Shown here: positions 1-11,154 of the stretch, in pieces
Position numbering within the stretch: position 1 is the stretch's first letter
Layout of the letters: each line of letters begins with the position of its first letter
Assembly: GCF_023078275.1 (NCBI RefSeq)
Contig: NC_062990.1
Location: 9,191,549-9,255,548, forward strand
DNA length: 64,000 nt
Source of the DNA: Leguminivora glycinivorella
Lineage: Eukaryota > Arthropoda > Insecta > Lepidoptera > Tortricidae
Reading direction: 5' to 3'
Position numbers and translations under genes: made by a program
Notes under the pieces: generated by a model
Database searches by the model: none
Seen by the model: only the letters and a program-made list of their open reading frames with translations
What the model was told of the DNA's origin: nothing

Positions 1-384
1 AACTTTCTTCGATATTTTTTTTCTGGGTAGCCGATTTCGACGTGCGTCACGTATATTGTGCATGTAGTAAGTACAATTACATGGTATTAATTTTGGGTTA
101 TATCAGGGGCGGCTCACTCCGCGTTTCCTCCGTACATTTCGACGGCCGCGAATTTGCGGCCCATAAAGTTTGACAACCTTCACGCTACGCAAAATAGAAC
201 TCATGTCGCATGCAGTCCGTTGACAGGTTGTTGAGAGTAAGCCTTCTGTACCTGTACTTTTATATATTCTGTGGTTATATTGCCATACAAAAACTAAAAA
301 AAAAAGTAAAAAATATTTTTAATTTTTTTTTAAAGTGTTATCACGCAAGCGACACACAGATTATTCATCAAAGTAAGCCTTTTT

Positions 385-487
385 AACACGTTCACGGACG
401 GCTAGTGATAGTGACGTCATATGTCATAGACCTAAGGAAACAAATGACTACGCGTATGCTATAGCATACGTGTCCACGAATGTGTTA
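385..487. mobile_element. Small MITE with TTAACAC ends (piggyBac-like)
   Basis: The ends TTAACACGTTCACGGAC and GTCCACGAATGTGTTAA are imperfect inverted repeats, each starting or ending in TTAA, the target duplication expected of piggyBac-related elements. A perfect 18-bp palindrome (CGTATGCTATAGCATACG) lies inside near 452-469. It sits in the left arm of the large fold-back; the matching right arm lacks it. Confidence 0.6.
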
Positions 488-2235
488 ATAAGCTACCAAA
501 TAAATATAAATACTTAATTTTATCTGTGGTAGAACAAGGTGTTTTTTTTAATTGAATACATCACAAATCACAATACATTTCTCCCATATACGCTCGTTAA
601 AACGAATCGCTGGCAAACTCTAGAGAAACGTGCACGTTGGTCATAAACACTGGCCACTAATAAAAATAAAAATAAAGTATATATGAATATGTTTTTTCTA
701 TGCCCGTTATTTGCATATACAGGGTGTATTTTTTTTAATACTACGTCGGTGGCAAACAAGCGTACGGCCCGCCTGATGGAAAGCGGTCACCGTAGCGTAT
801 GGACGCCTGCAACTCAAAGAGTGACACATGCGCGTTGCCACCCCATTAGAAACTTGTACATTCCCTTTTGCTGTGTTAAATACACAGTAAAAAGGAATGC
901 ACAAGTTCCAAGGAGGGTTCGGGTTGCCGACGACTCAAAGCACAATAGACCGAATAAGTCAGTTCCGTAAGTCCTCCCGTCATCAGCACACCGCACCCTC
1001 GTTGAGCTCTGGCAGCCTTACTCACCGGCAGGAACACAAGACTATGATTAGGGTCTAGTGCTATTTGGCTGCGGTCTTCTGTAAGGCGGAGGTACTACCC
1101 CAGTTGGGCTCTGCTCTAGATTCGAGAGAGATGATATCCGCTGTGCTGTGCCCTACCACACAAAGCGGAATATCATTCGCTATGCCACCTACGATAGCGG
1201 ATCAGTAAGGGCAGCCTATTTTGATAGCGGTTACTGATCCGCAATGGCAGCTATGAGATTCCATGATCTTACGCGAAAATGGTCTAAGGAGACCTTCCCT
1301 CGATTTCAAATTAATGAGACTAATAAAAATACTAATAAAAACTACTAATAAACATAAAAAAAAAATAAGTCACAAATTGCGAAAAACTTTTCCCATACAA
1401 TTTGTATGATAAAAATGTTTTTTTCACATGGTGTTTTTCTGATGCCAATCGATTCTATTCCTATTCAGGTTCAAAAGTTTCTTTGAGCTCAACATGCGGT
1501 AATGTACTAAAGGGCCACAAATTGAAGAAAACTTTTTCCACATTTTCCCCATAACCAAATGTACGGAAAATGTATCCATTGATTCGTGGGTTTTTAGTGC
1601 AAAGCAAGTATTGATACTGGATAAGAATGGAATCGAATGGCATCAAAAAAACTGTTTATAAAAATAGTTTTATTTTTGTAGACATGTAGATACATTTTAC
1701 TATGGGGGAAATGTGGAAAAAGTTTTCTGTAATTTGCGGCTTTTTAGTACATTACCGGAATATGAGCCCTAAGAAACTATCTATACTGAATGGGAATGAA
1801 ATCGATTAGTATCAAAAAACACCATGTGAAAAAAATTCATACAAATTGTACGGGAAAATTTTTTTGGTTCTATACAAGCTTTTGATGCTGGATAGGAATG
1901 GGATCGATTGGCATCAAAAAAAGTTTGTCAAAAATGCCCTTTTTCTCGCAGCCTGTATGTTTTTTCCAAAAGCTGTAAATGCCATTTCTCATCAATTTGT
2001 AATCGAGGGAACGTCTCCTCAGATCATTTTCGCGTAGGACCATGGAATCTCATAGCTACCCTTACTGACCCGCTATCAAAATACACCCTGCATGTGCATA
2101 TGAAGTTTCTCTAGAGTTTGTCAGCGATTCGTTTTAACGAGCGTGTATGGGAGTAAATGTATTCAATAAAAAAAACACCTTATTTTACCACAGATATTTA
2201 AAATTAAGTATTTATATTTATTTGGTAGCTTATTA
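488..2235. mobile_element. 1.75-kb inverted-repeat element, no coding capacity
   Basis: The first ~150 bases (from TAAGCTACCAAATAAATAT) are the reverse complement of about 2105-2235. The symmetry continues inside: 1200-1320 pairs with about 1985-2085, and 1370-1470 pairs loosely with 1780-1920. The whole element could fold into one hairpin centred near 1660. A dispersed repeat (735-1190) interrupts the left half. Short frames here have no recognisable product. Confidence 0.7.
735..1190 (+). repeat. Dispersed lepidopteran-type repeat (GGCAAACAAGCGTACGGCCC)
   Basis: It carries the phrase GGCAAACAAGCGTACGGCCC followed by a run ending in ACATGCGCGTTGCC, which I recognise as very common in lepidopteran genomic DNA. 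The ACATGCGCGTTGCC phrase recurs near 23065-23100 beside the R4/Dong-like fragment. It interrupts the left half of the surrounding inverted-repeat element. Whether it is a SINE or a LINE tail is not resolved. Confidence 0.45.
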
Positions 2236-2254
2236 TAGTGCGGGGCGTTAACGG

Positions 2255-3320
2255 ATAGTTAGTATGAATGTATAGTCCCGTCTGGCAGAAAGCATGAAAC
2301 TTGGCATGTATATAGCTTATAGGGTTATAAGAAAAAATAGAAGTAGAAACACGCCGAGGTGTCAATGTTTCCCCTCTTTCCCCCTACTTTTGTATCCCTG
2401 TTTTCAGTTTTTCTATATTTCCATGAAAACCATAAAAGCTACAATAATAACGTCTGAGAGAAGTTTATTCTCTATAAAATTTTCTACAATGCTGTCTTTG
2501 GAAGTATATAGCTAGAACTTGTAATTTTCAAACTATGCTCATTTTCCCTTTGCCATATTTGTGTTTGGTGACCAGTAGGATAAGTAAGGCCAGCGACTTT
2601 GCACTTTTGCCTGTGGTGATGCTGCTTGGTAAAATTATTCATTGGGTCAAACTGATCCGATGTAGCCCAATAGTCATGAAATCGCACGTGACTACTCCCA
2701 ACAAAGAGAAGGGGAAGGGGCCGGTTCCCTCGATGAAATCTATGCAATACTTCTTCTGACTCTTAGCGACTAGGGCAAATCGTATATCATTTCCGTGTAA
2801 TGTAGGGACGAGTTAATCATTTCTGAAAAAATCGTGGCACCTTTTCATACAAAAATAACGATTTTATAACAAAATAATGTTTTTTTGTGTATTTAATTGT
2901 AACAGTTATGGCATTTACAATTAACTCGTGGCAATTATCTCATCAATAAATAAAAAAATTAGGACAGGTTAGCCTAAAACTCAGTTCTGATGATGGGATC
3001 CTGGAGAAGTCAAGGGATCTCCTCAAATCTTCTAGGCATAAATATAGTGATTTTTGTATTTTTATAAGAACACCACGCATTTAAGTTCAGAATAGTGACA
3101 TTTGGTGCAGTGGAACTGCTGTTGATCATCAGAACGTTACTCCTCAAAACGGAACGGCATACTTATACGGACTTGGGTATTTTTATAAGAACATCATGTA
3201 TTTACGTTCAGAACAATGACATTTGGTGCCGTGGAACTGCTGATGATCATCAGAACGTAACTCCTCAAATCTGAACGGCAGACTTATAATGACTTTGGTA
3301 TTTTTATAAGAACATCATGT
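2255..3320 (+). repeat. Left inner arm of the fold-back
   Basis: This ~1-kb arm is the reverse complement of 5735-6895 with only scattered differences. It starts near TATAGTCCCGTCTGGC and runs into about three copies of the ~120-bp minisatellite. Parallel short reading frames on the two arms are mirror images of non-coding DNA, not genes. Confidence 0.8.
2985..3320 (+). repeat. ~120-bp minisatellite, about 3 units
   Basis: Each unit contains GACATTTGGTGCAGTGGAAC, then GATGATCATCAGAACG, CTCCTCAAATCTGAACGGCA and TATTTTTATAAGAACA. The same unit occurs at 4424-4895, 5740-6165 and 55350-55765. The array is cut at 3320 by the element starting at 3321 and resumes at 4424. Confidence 0.85.
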
Positions 3321-4423
3321 GGTTTACTGACGATTTGCCAAAAAACGTTTCCCAAAGTTTCACATCCCAAACTATTATTCCCAAATTATCATTTCCCAAA
3401 TAAACGTTTGGCAAAACAACTTATCGCAAATTGACATTTAGCAAAACTTTTTTTGGCAAGTATTTGTTTCCCAAAATATTTACTTGGTCAAATTTCATTT
3501 TACCAAATATTATTTAGTCAAAGGTATTGTTAGGCAAAATTTCCATTTCCCAATATATTGTAATTAAATAGCGCACTAAAAATTTGTTTGTTGATTTTAT
3601 ACTTTGTGTCCAAGATTTGTGTGAAATAATGTGTATGTCGTACTTTTTTTCCTCCTGCTGCAAGTGTCAAGGATGACATTTTCACTTACATGTCCGGATA
3701 CATTTTATTAAAAAGAAACCTTATGTTTTCAAGACCATTATGTTCTATTAATTTTTAATTACTTTAAAAAGCCATTTATTTCCAGTTTGCTCACTGTCAA
3801 CCTAACACGCTCCTCCTCGCTTCGCTCGTCGTCGCACCTAAACTGACCCTGTCGCACACGAGTTTTCTGTTACAATACTAATAAAATTATTACATTACAT
3901 TTATGCCTTGTAATATTTATTGTCAAACGTGGTTTTGTATGGTGTAATTTGTAGAAACATTTTTTGACAAAAAAATAGTTGACAAAATAATTTTGTCCAG
4001 TAATTAATTTGACAAAAATAAAGTTGAGCAAACTTTTCTTGTCCAACTGAAGCCTTGGGAATAAAACTGAAATTATCATTTGACAATTTTAAGTTAAATT
4101 TGGCAAAAAAATCTTCGGTAAATTAAATTAATCCCGTAGAAATGAAAATGCAAATGCCTAAATATTTTCGAAATTTGCGGTGTGAAATTTTGACCAAACG
4201 TGTTTTTGGGATATAAGTTTTGCCATTAAAAACGTTTGCGAAATAAAGTTTTGTCTAAATAAAATTTGACTAAGTAAAATTGTGCCAAATGATAATTTGA
4301 CCAAACAAATTCATTGCGAAACATACCTTTGCCAAACAATACTTTGGGAAATGAAACTATTGCGATATGATTATTGGGAAATGAAATTTGACGAAACGTT
4401 TTTTGGCGAAACGGCAGGACACC
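3321..4423. mobile_element. Word-repeat TIR element, 9-bp target duplication
   Basis: The 1103-bp insert lies inside the minisatellite and is flanked on both sides by ACATCATGT (3312-3320 and 4424-4432). Its ends start GGTTTACTGACGATTTGCC and, from the other side, GGTGTCCTGCCGTTTCGCC; they stay similar for about 36 bases. The outer thirds are built of short words such as CCCAAA, TTTGGCAAA and TTTGACCAAA, repeated in both orientations at irregular spacing. A 9-bp duplication suggests a Mutator-like mechanism; the superfamily is inference. No transposase is present. Confidence 0.7.
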
Positions 4424-4895
4424 ACATCATGTATTTACGTGCAGAACAACGACATTTGGTGCAGTGGAACTCCTGATGATGATCAAAATGAAACTCCTGA
4501 AATCTGTAGGTAATAGTGACTTTGGTGTTTTTATAAGAACAACATGCATTTACGTTCAGAATAGTGACATTTGGTGCAGTGGAACTGCTGATGATCACGA
4601 TAACGTACCTCCTCAAATCTGAACGGCAGACTTATAATGACTTTGGTATTTTTATAAGAACATCATGCATATAAGTTCAGAACAGTAACATTGCAGAAGA
4701 ACTGCTGTCGATGATCAGAGCTCTTGTTAGGAGATTTCTGAACGTAACAAATGCATGCTGTTCTTTTAAAAATACCAAAGTCACTAAAAGTATGCCGTTC
4801 TGATTTGAGGATTGAGGAACTCCTCTCTCAGCTCACCATCAGCAGTTCCTCTGCACCAAATGTTGCTGTTCTGAACGTAAATGCATGATATTGTC
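4424..4895. repeat. ~120-bp minisatellite; orientation flips near 4730
   Basis: The units continue the 2985-3320 array after the word-repeat insert, up to about 4715. From about 4735 they run in the opposite orientation. This flip is the centre of symmetry of the large fold-back. Confidence 0.8.
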
Positions 4896-4900
4896 TAAAA

Positions 4901-5209
4901 ATGCTACCACGTCAGGAATTAATGTTGGCATGCTTACTATTTGATGTAATAAACTCTCAGACCCCAAGGTACCTACACCAAAAACTAATTTGGTTAACAA
5001 ATAGAAGCTGTCACTCGGTAAGGGCTCCGCGTATTATGATGCTACAGCCTCAAAAATACCGTACCGCTGCTTTTAGGGGAAGTTTTAAGTACTCCGCTAC
5101 AAAATGTTGGAATAACATACCTCCACCACTACGAATACTAAAGAATAAAGTTCATTTTAAAACAAAGTTACGAGAACACTTATTAGAAACTCAGAAAAGA
5201 AGTTCTTAA
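4901..5209 (+). pseudogene. C-terminal fragment of a non-LTR retrotransposon pol
   Basis: About 100 residues resemble the extreme C-terminus of CR1/jockey-type reverse-transcriptase proteins: a patch with YRTAAFRGSFKYSATKCWN, then IPPPLRIL and a final FKTKLREHLL, followed by stop and a 3' UTR. It is a 5'-truncated LINE copy: nothing of the EN or RT core is present. It interrupts the right-hand minisatellite of the fold-back. The 3' tail ends in an (ATCT)n microsatellite near 5686-5715. Confidence 0.6.
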
Positions 5210-5715
5210 AATGTAACCCCATCTCGCTCACCATTTGTCCTTTATATTTCCACATCATAATTATAATTCTGTTACCGATAACTAATCATTGTACATTGTA
5301 ATATCATTCCTATTCTGTTCACATACCTACTTTACTCTTATTGCGTTTAATGAACATTATATACTTGTAATAATATTTTGCTTATTTATTATCTACTCGT
5401 ACACTCTATAATATAATATATATCGACTTGCGCTGCACTAGGTCGTTCCCTTAGTATTCAGTTTATAAGGTTCTGACGGAAGATCAGCGCTGCGGCTTCC
5501 GTAGCATGTATGCTGAGTCAGCGCCTATTCTATACCACAACTCACATTCCACGACCAATACTTCAGTTAAATTAATAAGTGTCCTAATTATTGTATAATG
5601 TTATGTTAAGTCTTTTTAGTATTTCGTCTTTCTTTATTTTGTTTTGTGTTGCAAAGCATGTAAGTTTGTGGTTGAATAAAGAATTTATCTATCTATCTAT
5701 CTATCTATCTATATT
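4901..5715 (+). mobile_element. 5'-truncated LINE copy with (ATCT)n tail
   Basis: The insert comprises the pol C-terminal fragment, ~480 bases of 3' UTR, an AATAAAG signal near 5678 and a tail of at least six ATCT repeats. The minisatellite resumes right after it. Strong 5' truncation is normal for LINE insertion. Confidence 0.6.
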
Positions 5716-5734
5716 ATTATAAAAAAATCAAAGT

Positions 5735-6895
5735 CATTATAAGTGTGTCGTTCAGATTTCAGGAGTTTCATTTTGATCATCATCAGGAGTTCCACTGCAC
5801 CAAATGTCGTTGTTCTGCACGTAAATACATGATGTTCTTATAAAAATACCAAAGGTATTATAAGTCTGCCGTTCAGATTTGAGGAGTCACGTTCTGATGA
5901 TCATCAGCAGTTCCACGGCACCAAATGTCATTATTCTGAACGTAAATACATGTCTACATGATGTTTTTATAAAAATACCCAAGTCCGTATAAGTCAGCCG
6001 TTCAGTTTTGAGGAGTAACGTTCTGATGATCAACAGCAGTTCCACTGCACCAAATGTCACTGTTCTGAACTTAAATTCATGCTGTTCTTATAAGAACACA
6101 AAAATCACTATATCTATGCCTTTAAGATTTGAGGAGATCCCCTGACTTCTCCAGGATCCCTTCATCAGAACTAGGTTTTGGGCTAACCTGTCCTAATTTT
6201 TTTATTTATTGATGAGGTAATTGCCACGATTTAATTGTAAATGCCGTAACTGTTACAATTAAATACACAAAAAAAAAACATTATTATGTTATAAAATCGT
6301 TATTTTTGTATGAAAAGGTGTGGCGATTTTTTCGGAAATTATTAACACGTCCCTACATTACACGGAAATGATATACGATTTGCCCTAGTCGCTAAGAGTC
6401 AGAAGAAGTATTGCATAGATTTCATCGAGGGAACCGGCCCCTTCCCCTTCTCTTTGTTGGGAGTAGTCACGTGCGATTTCATGACTATTGGGCTACATCG
6501 GATCAGTTTGACCCAATGAACAATTTTACCAAGCAACATCGCCACAGGCAAAAGTGCAAAGTCGCTGGCCTTACTTATCCTACTGGTCACCAAACACAAA
6601 TATGGCAAAGGAAAAATGAGCATAGTTTGAAAATTATAAGTTCTAGCTATATACTTCCAAAGACAGCATTGTAGAGAATTTTATAGACAATATACTTCTC
6701 TTAGACGTTATTATTGTAGCTTTTACGGTTTTCATGGAAATACAGAAAAACTGAAAACAGGGATACAAAAGTGGGGGGAAAGAGGGGAAACATTGACACC
6801 TCGGCGTGTTTCTACTTCTATTTTTTCTTATAACCCTATAAGCTATATACATGCCAAGTTTCATGCTTTCTGCCAGACGGGACTATAGATCTGGT
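5735..6895 (-). repeat. Right inner arm of the fold-back, with minisatellite
   Basis: This is the reverse complement of 2255-3320. It carries 3-4 minisatellite units (5740-6165) in the opposite orientation to the left arm and ends near 6890 with GCCAGACGGGACTATA. Confidence 0.8.
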
Positions 6896-7002
6896 TAAGA
6901 ACTCGTACTATTAAGGAGGATTACTTTGGTGAAAAATCTAGAGGTGTCGCGTGCGTGATAATGCTTTAAAAAAAATAAAAAATATTTTTTACTTTCTTTT
7001 TT

Positions 7003-7617
7003 AGGGTTCCGTAGTCAACTACGAACCCTTATAGTTTCGCCATGTCTGTCTGTCCGTCCGTCTGTCCGTCCGTCCGTCCGTCCGTCCGTCCGTCCGTCCG
7101 TCCGTCCGTCCGTCCGTCCGTCCGTCCGTCCGTCCGTCCGTCCGTCCGTCTGTCCGTCCGCGGATAATCTCAGTAACCGTTAGCACTAGAAATCTGAAAT
7201 TTGGTACCAATATGTATATTAATAACGCCAACAAAGTGCAAAAATAAAAAATGGAAAAAAAATGTTTTATTAGGGTACCCCCCTACATGTAAAGTGGGGG
7301 CTGATATTTTTTTTCATTCAAACCCCAAAGTTTGATATATTGTTGGATAGGTATTTAAAAATGAATAAGGGTTTACTAAGATCGTTTTTTGATAATATTA
7401 ATGTTTTCGGAAATAATCGCTCCTAAAGGAAAAAAAAGTGCGTCCCCCCCCTCTAACTTTTGAACCATATGTTTAAAAAATATGAAAAAAATCACAAAAG
7501 TAGAACTTTATAAGGACTTTCTAGGAAAATTGTTTTGAACTTGATAGGTTCAGTAGTTTTTGAGAAAAATTCGTATAACTACGGAGCCCTACACTGAGCG
7601 TGGCCCGACACGCTCTT
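7003..7617 (+). mobile_element. MINE-2 type MITE with (GTCY)n microsatellite
   Basis: It begins AGGGTTCCGTAGTCAACTAC, continues into a long (TCCG/TCTG)n tract (7048-7160), then GCGGATAATCTCAGTAACCG, and ends with CTACGGAGCCCT plus the hairpin GAGCGTG-GCCCGA-CACGCTC. Subterminal AGGGTTCCGTAG, the complementary end and a hitchhiking (GTCY)n match the MINE-2 family known from Lepidoptera. Reading frames here only translate the microsatellite. The element interrupts the right fold-back arm; the left arm (about 270-300) shows the uninterrupted site in a run of A/T. Confidence 0.75.
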
Positions 7618-7849
7618 GTTTAGTTTTCGTATTGCAATTTAACACAAAATTAATACTAGTTTTCCTTAATTCTTAATTTATAATTTCTTTATTGCATCCA
7701 TGGTTACATCTAGGTGTTACATACTACATGCACAATGTACGTGACGCACGTCAAATTCGGCTGCCCAGAAAAAAAAATATCGAAGAAAGTTATAATTTAG
7801 TTTTTTTATTTTTAATTACTAAACTATAAAGTTTTGGGAGCTGAAATTT

Positions 7850-8600
7850 GGCAAATTTGATACTAATACAAAGACAAATCAATAAAAAAAAAATTCAAGC
7901 CAAAACTCGCTGGGGGCAGATTCACTTAGCTTATCCTGGCGTTGCCTTTTATGTTTTCGTATATATCGTAGACCTTTTTTGGACCAATTTGGACAGTTAA
8001 TTTCTATACTTAAGTCATCTTAAAAGTTATCAAAATTTTGAACCATTTCTAAAAAACACGGAACAGAAATTAATTTTTTTCTACCTGTTAATCGCGCTCA
8101 CAAAATTTTAAGATATTTAGTAACTACTTGCAGCGGCAGTGAGTGAAATTCGTAAATTGAGTTTTTTTCTCTTAAGTCCGACTTTGATTTCTAGTAATTT
8201 TGACTGTAGATTTCTAATAATTTTTCCTGTAATCTACAGGTAGAGGGCTATCTCGTATATTTTTCTGAAAATTTTACGCTTAGTATTTTCGGAGATAAGG
8301 AGGGGGGAATGGTCATTTTTTGCTTGTTTTCTTAAATTACTTCTAAATTACCTAAATAAATATATATGATCTTTTACCCCCAAAAGTGGCCTCTAAGAAT
8401 TAATTTCATTTAATTAATTTGCATGTCCGTCTTTGGGTCACAGGTTATAACATAATATGTGTACCAAATTTCAAGTTAATCGGTCCAGTAGTTATGGAGA
8501 AAATTGGCTGTGACAGACGGACAGACAAACGAACGCACGAGTGACCCATAAGGGTTCCGTTTCTTTCTCTATGAGGTACGAAACACTAAAAAACAAGGAA
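7850..8600 (-). mobile_element. MINE-like element with short (GACA)n, minus orientation
   Basis: Near 8506-8530 there is GTGACAGACGGACAGAC, followed by CATAAGGGTTCCGTTTC and GGTACGAAACACTAAAAA. Read on the minus strand this is the layout of the AGGGTTCCGTAC / (GTCY)n repeat class. The 5' boundary is only approximate. No coding function is seen. Confidence 0.45.
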
Positions 8601-9265
8601 ATTGTACGTACCGTAAGTTTATGTTGTTTTGATTTCTGGAATGAGAAACAAATGTTTCATTAGTTTTATTTTGCATTAAGTATGCATGAAACGTTTACAT
8701 ATTATGCGACTGCTAAAGAAATGTTTAAAGTTCAAAGGACCAACCAATGTAACGTAACGTTTAAAAATAAACTCCAAAGATGCGAGGAAAAAAACAATTT
8801 TTTTTTTTTTCACCACACTAACTGGTAAAGGGGCGCTTTCCAAATTAAATCCCGAATATCGAATTTCACCAGATCTGGACGTGTTTGGGCTCATTCTTCT
8901 CAGAATCACGAGCTGATTCGATCCCGACGATTAAAAATGTGTCCTATTTATTTTTTCCTTTTACGTCACGATTTTAATATGAACTAACTACGAGCGTGAC
9001 GTATTGGAAACTCGAATTAAGTAATAAAAGGCCATTTTACAGACCGGAACAAGTTTTTAAAGAAATAGTGCAGCAAGGAAATCGTGCGTACCTTGTGTTT
9101 ATGATATTTCGATTTCTAGAATGAGAAAAAGAAGTTCACTTATATGGTCTACACAATGTGACTTCTAAAGAAATCTTAAAAGAGCCGCCACATTATAAAA
9201 CAGCCATGTTTGTTTTGTAATACGGCCAGCCGTAATGTAATACGGCGGATTATACAATCCGACTG
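8601..9265. other. AT-rich intergenic stretch, nothing recognised
   Basis: I see no conserved motif, coding frame or clear boundary here. There is a short poly-T near 8799-8811 and scattered AT-rich text. Confidence 0.4.
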
Positions 9266-9267
9266 CG

Positions 9268-9345
9268 GCACGTCTAAAATAATTAGGACAGGCTGTGTCT
9301 CTGACGCAGCCGAAACGGTGGACGTGAAACGTGGTGTAAATTACT
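9268..9345 (-). repeat. Copy of the 'ACGTTTCACGTCAACC' dispersed repeat
   Basis: On the minus strand this reads CACCACGTTTCACGTCCACC followed by a GGCTG...CAGCC mini-hairpin and CCTGTCCTA. The same text is on the plus strand at 21555-21612 and 47470-47530. This copy and the 21.6-kb copy face each other across the LINE/BEL nest. Confidence 0.55.
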
Positions 9346-9691
9346 ATTTTATTTATTTTATTGATTTGGGAAACATACAGCATTTAAAATATACATATGT
9401 CTTACAAATTAAAGGTAGCTCACAAGCCAAAGCAGTTTCCACTTTAAGGTTATACATGAGAAAGCTTTGAAATAGACATGCATTTAACAAGTTCTTTTAA
9501 ACAACAATTTACTACAAAAATGCAAACAAGACAACCAACTTTATCTGCAATGGAAACGAAGTTAAAATTATGATAAATTAAAAGAGAAGGACATACAAAA
9601 AAAAATACAAAACATTACTAACCAAATATGCCAAATAAATCAAACAAATAAAAACATGATAAAACTACTTAAAATTAAATACCTAACTTAT
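9346..9691 (-). other. 3' untranslated region of the REL-type LINE
   Basis: Between the stop codon of the REL domain and the repeat at 9345 lies ~350 bases of AT-rich 3' UTR. Read on the minus strand it ends in an AATAAA-rich tail (AATAAAATAAATAAAATAG near 9340-9360), the probable 3' end of the LINE. Confidence 0.5.
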
Positions 9692-10650
9692 TTATAAATA
9701 AAAAATTTGGCCTAAATCGCCGTCAATGGGCAAGGTACCCAGAAGGCTGGCAGCATTTCCACGCTGTATAGCGTTACCTATACGTTGCGCAAAATACTGG
9801 CCAGCCCTCTGGTTGTCTGAGGTCTCTATTAGGCGAGATGACAAATGTTTATACAAATGACGGGCACTGGGCCCCCATGGCCCCAGAGTCTCAACGCCAA
9901 ACGCCGCAAATATGTAGCTGGTTCTTAGGGCGGCATATTTGCGGCGTTTGATGCTTTCGGCTGAGGATGCCGCAGCGCCAGCAGCAACGCTGGTGACTGG
10001 AACATGGGACGGCGCCAGTGTATCAACGCAAGTAGCGTCCCAAACTAGCGGCCGACCCATGCTCCAAGGCACCAGTGTCATACCGTCAGGCTTCTTGCCG
10101 TCGTCCCTAGCCAGGTCACTGGGCTCCCTGACTGCTGGCACTTTCGCGCTGACAAGGGCCCGACGGATAACATCATTGATACTGGCGTGGTGCGGGATCC
10201 TTCCAGCGCTTCGGGCGCATGAGAGGCCATGGTGACCCAATGTGTCCACCATGGTACCGCATTGACAGCGATGAGGCTGGTTTGTTGATGCCCCCAAACG
10301 CAAGCTAGCTGCTAGGCAATAGGTGGTGTTATCCAGCAGAGTCCCAATGTTTGGTGAGGGTAAAGCCTGTAGCCACAGACCCGACTCCCACTCCGCAGTC
10401 GCAAGGAGACGAGCTCGGTCTGTCGAACTAGTTGACGTATTTAAAACGTTTTCCCGTACCAGTCGACAGAGCGGCTCGTCCCATTGCCTCTGCGAACAGA
10501 GATTGGCAGGCGGGTCCGTGTTTGGACAGGTTATGGACCAAACGTTCTTGGCCTCGGAGCAGTGTGCGGCTTCTATAGATCCAATTGAAGGTTCTAATAT
10601 TTTACCTAATAAGGCTTTGAGCACCATGCACCGAGGACAAGAACACAGGT
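9692..10650 (-). pseudogene. C-terminal part of a LINE pol: zinc knuckle and REL endonuclease
   Basis: About 320 residues are the C-terminal third of a non-LTR polyprotein. A CCHC-type knuckle (CQCGTMVDTLGHHGLSC) precedes a restriction-like endonuclease region with KKPDGMTL and, after a few residues, LVWDATCVDTL, as expected for PD-(D/E)XK nucleases that nick the target in REL-bearing LINEs (R2/NeSL/R4 groups). Further on, RRKYAAL, FGVETLGPWG and the terminal QRGNAASLLGTLP are typical of this family. The reading frame continues the RT part upstream only after a frameshift near 10610-10650. The annotated ATG is arbitrary, since the family has no start here. The clade is not resolved. Confidence 0.75.
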
Positions 10651-10985
10651 AGAGCAACACAAGAAATTTTGCGGATACCCAGGCCGCCAAACCTAATAGG
10701 AAGGCTAGCCTGGGTCCAAGTTCTGTCGTCAAAATGGATATTGAAGATGGAGGTGATTGTTTCAATGACTAACATATCTAATTTTGATACCAAAGTTGGG
10801 TATTTCCAAAGATGAGTTCCGCGGAGTAAGTATGTACGTAAATTTTGGGACGAAAAGGCAGTGCTTAATGATTGAATAGGCTGAATGAATATTAATTTTG
10901 GCCAAACGGTATGATGTTGTTTTAAAATTTTGAATCTTAGAGTCAATGAATGTTTCAAAGGATTGGTCCAAAATGGGACAACCAA
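10602..10985 (-). pseudogene. RT thumb/linker part of the REL-type LINE pol
   Basis: This ~125-residue frame bridges the RT palm and the nuclease. It contains WTQASLPIRFGGLGIR and ALPVFLSS, a stretch that follows the RT domain in this LINE family. It overlaps the next frame (to 10650), so a base has been gained or lost there. It has no independent function. Confidence 0.65.
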
Positions 10986-11154
10986 GGAGGTGAAGCGACT
11001 CTTTGTTTATAATTTTTATACCCGGAGCTAGTTGTGTAAAAAGGTCGATAACGTTATTCTTGTCCGGGCAGGAGTCTGTAATAAAAAGTTCGCACTTCGA
11101 AAAATTTAGTGAAAGGCCAATATTATAGTATTCATGTCAATGATTTTTTTTTTT

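Larger units (their letters stand above)
1..7795. mobile_element. Giant interrupted fold-back (inverted-repeat) element
   Basis: Bases 1-103 and 269-375 are the reverse complement of roughly 7618-7795 and 6925-7002, and the inner arms 2255-3320 and 5735-6895 are also reverse complements at high identity. The symmetry centre lies near 4730, inside a minisatellite that changes orientation there. The left arm is broken by an insert at 104-268, a TTAA-type MITE (385-487) and an inverted-repeat element (488-2235). The right arm is broken by a MINE-2 (7003-7617) and a LINE tail (4905-5715). The left end touches the window edge, so no target duplication can be checked. No transposase reading frame is visible, so it would be non-autonomous. 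Superfamily unknown. Confidence 0.75.

Noticed and set aside
2294..2759. Small conserved genes on the fold-back arms
   Set aside because: The 'conservation' is between two arms of one inverted repeat; no known family and both strands equally open.
2985..6165. CRISPR array
   Set aside because: The ~120-bp units lack a short repeat/unique spacer structure, there are no cas genes, and the DNA is eukaryotic.
7019..7234. 71-residue frame of RTDG repeats
   Set aside because: It only translates the (TCCG)n microsatellite of a MINE-2; the same holds at 42262-42447.
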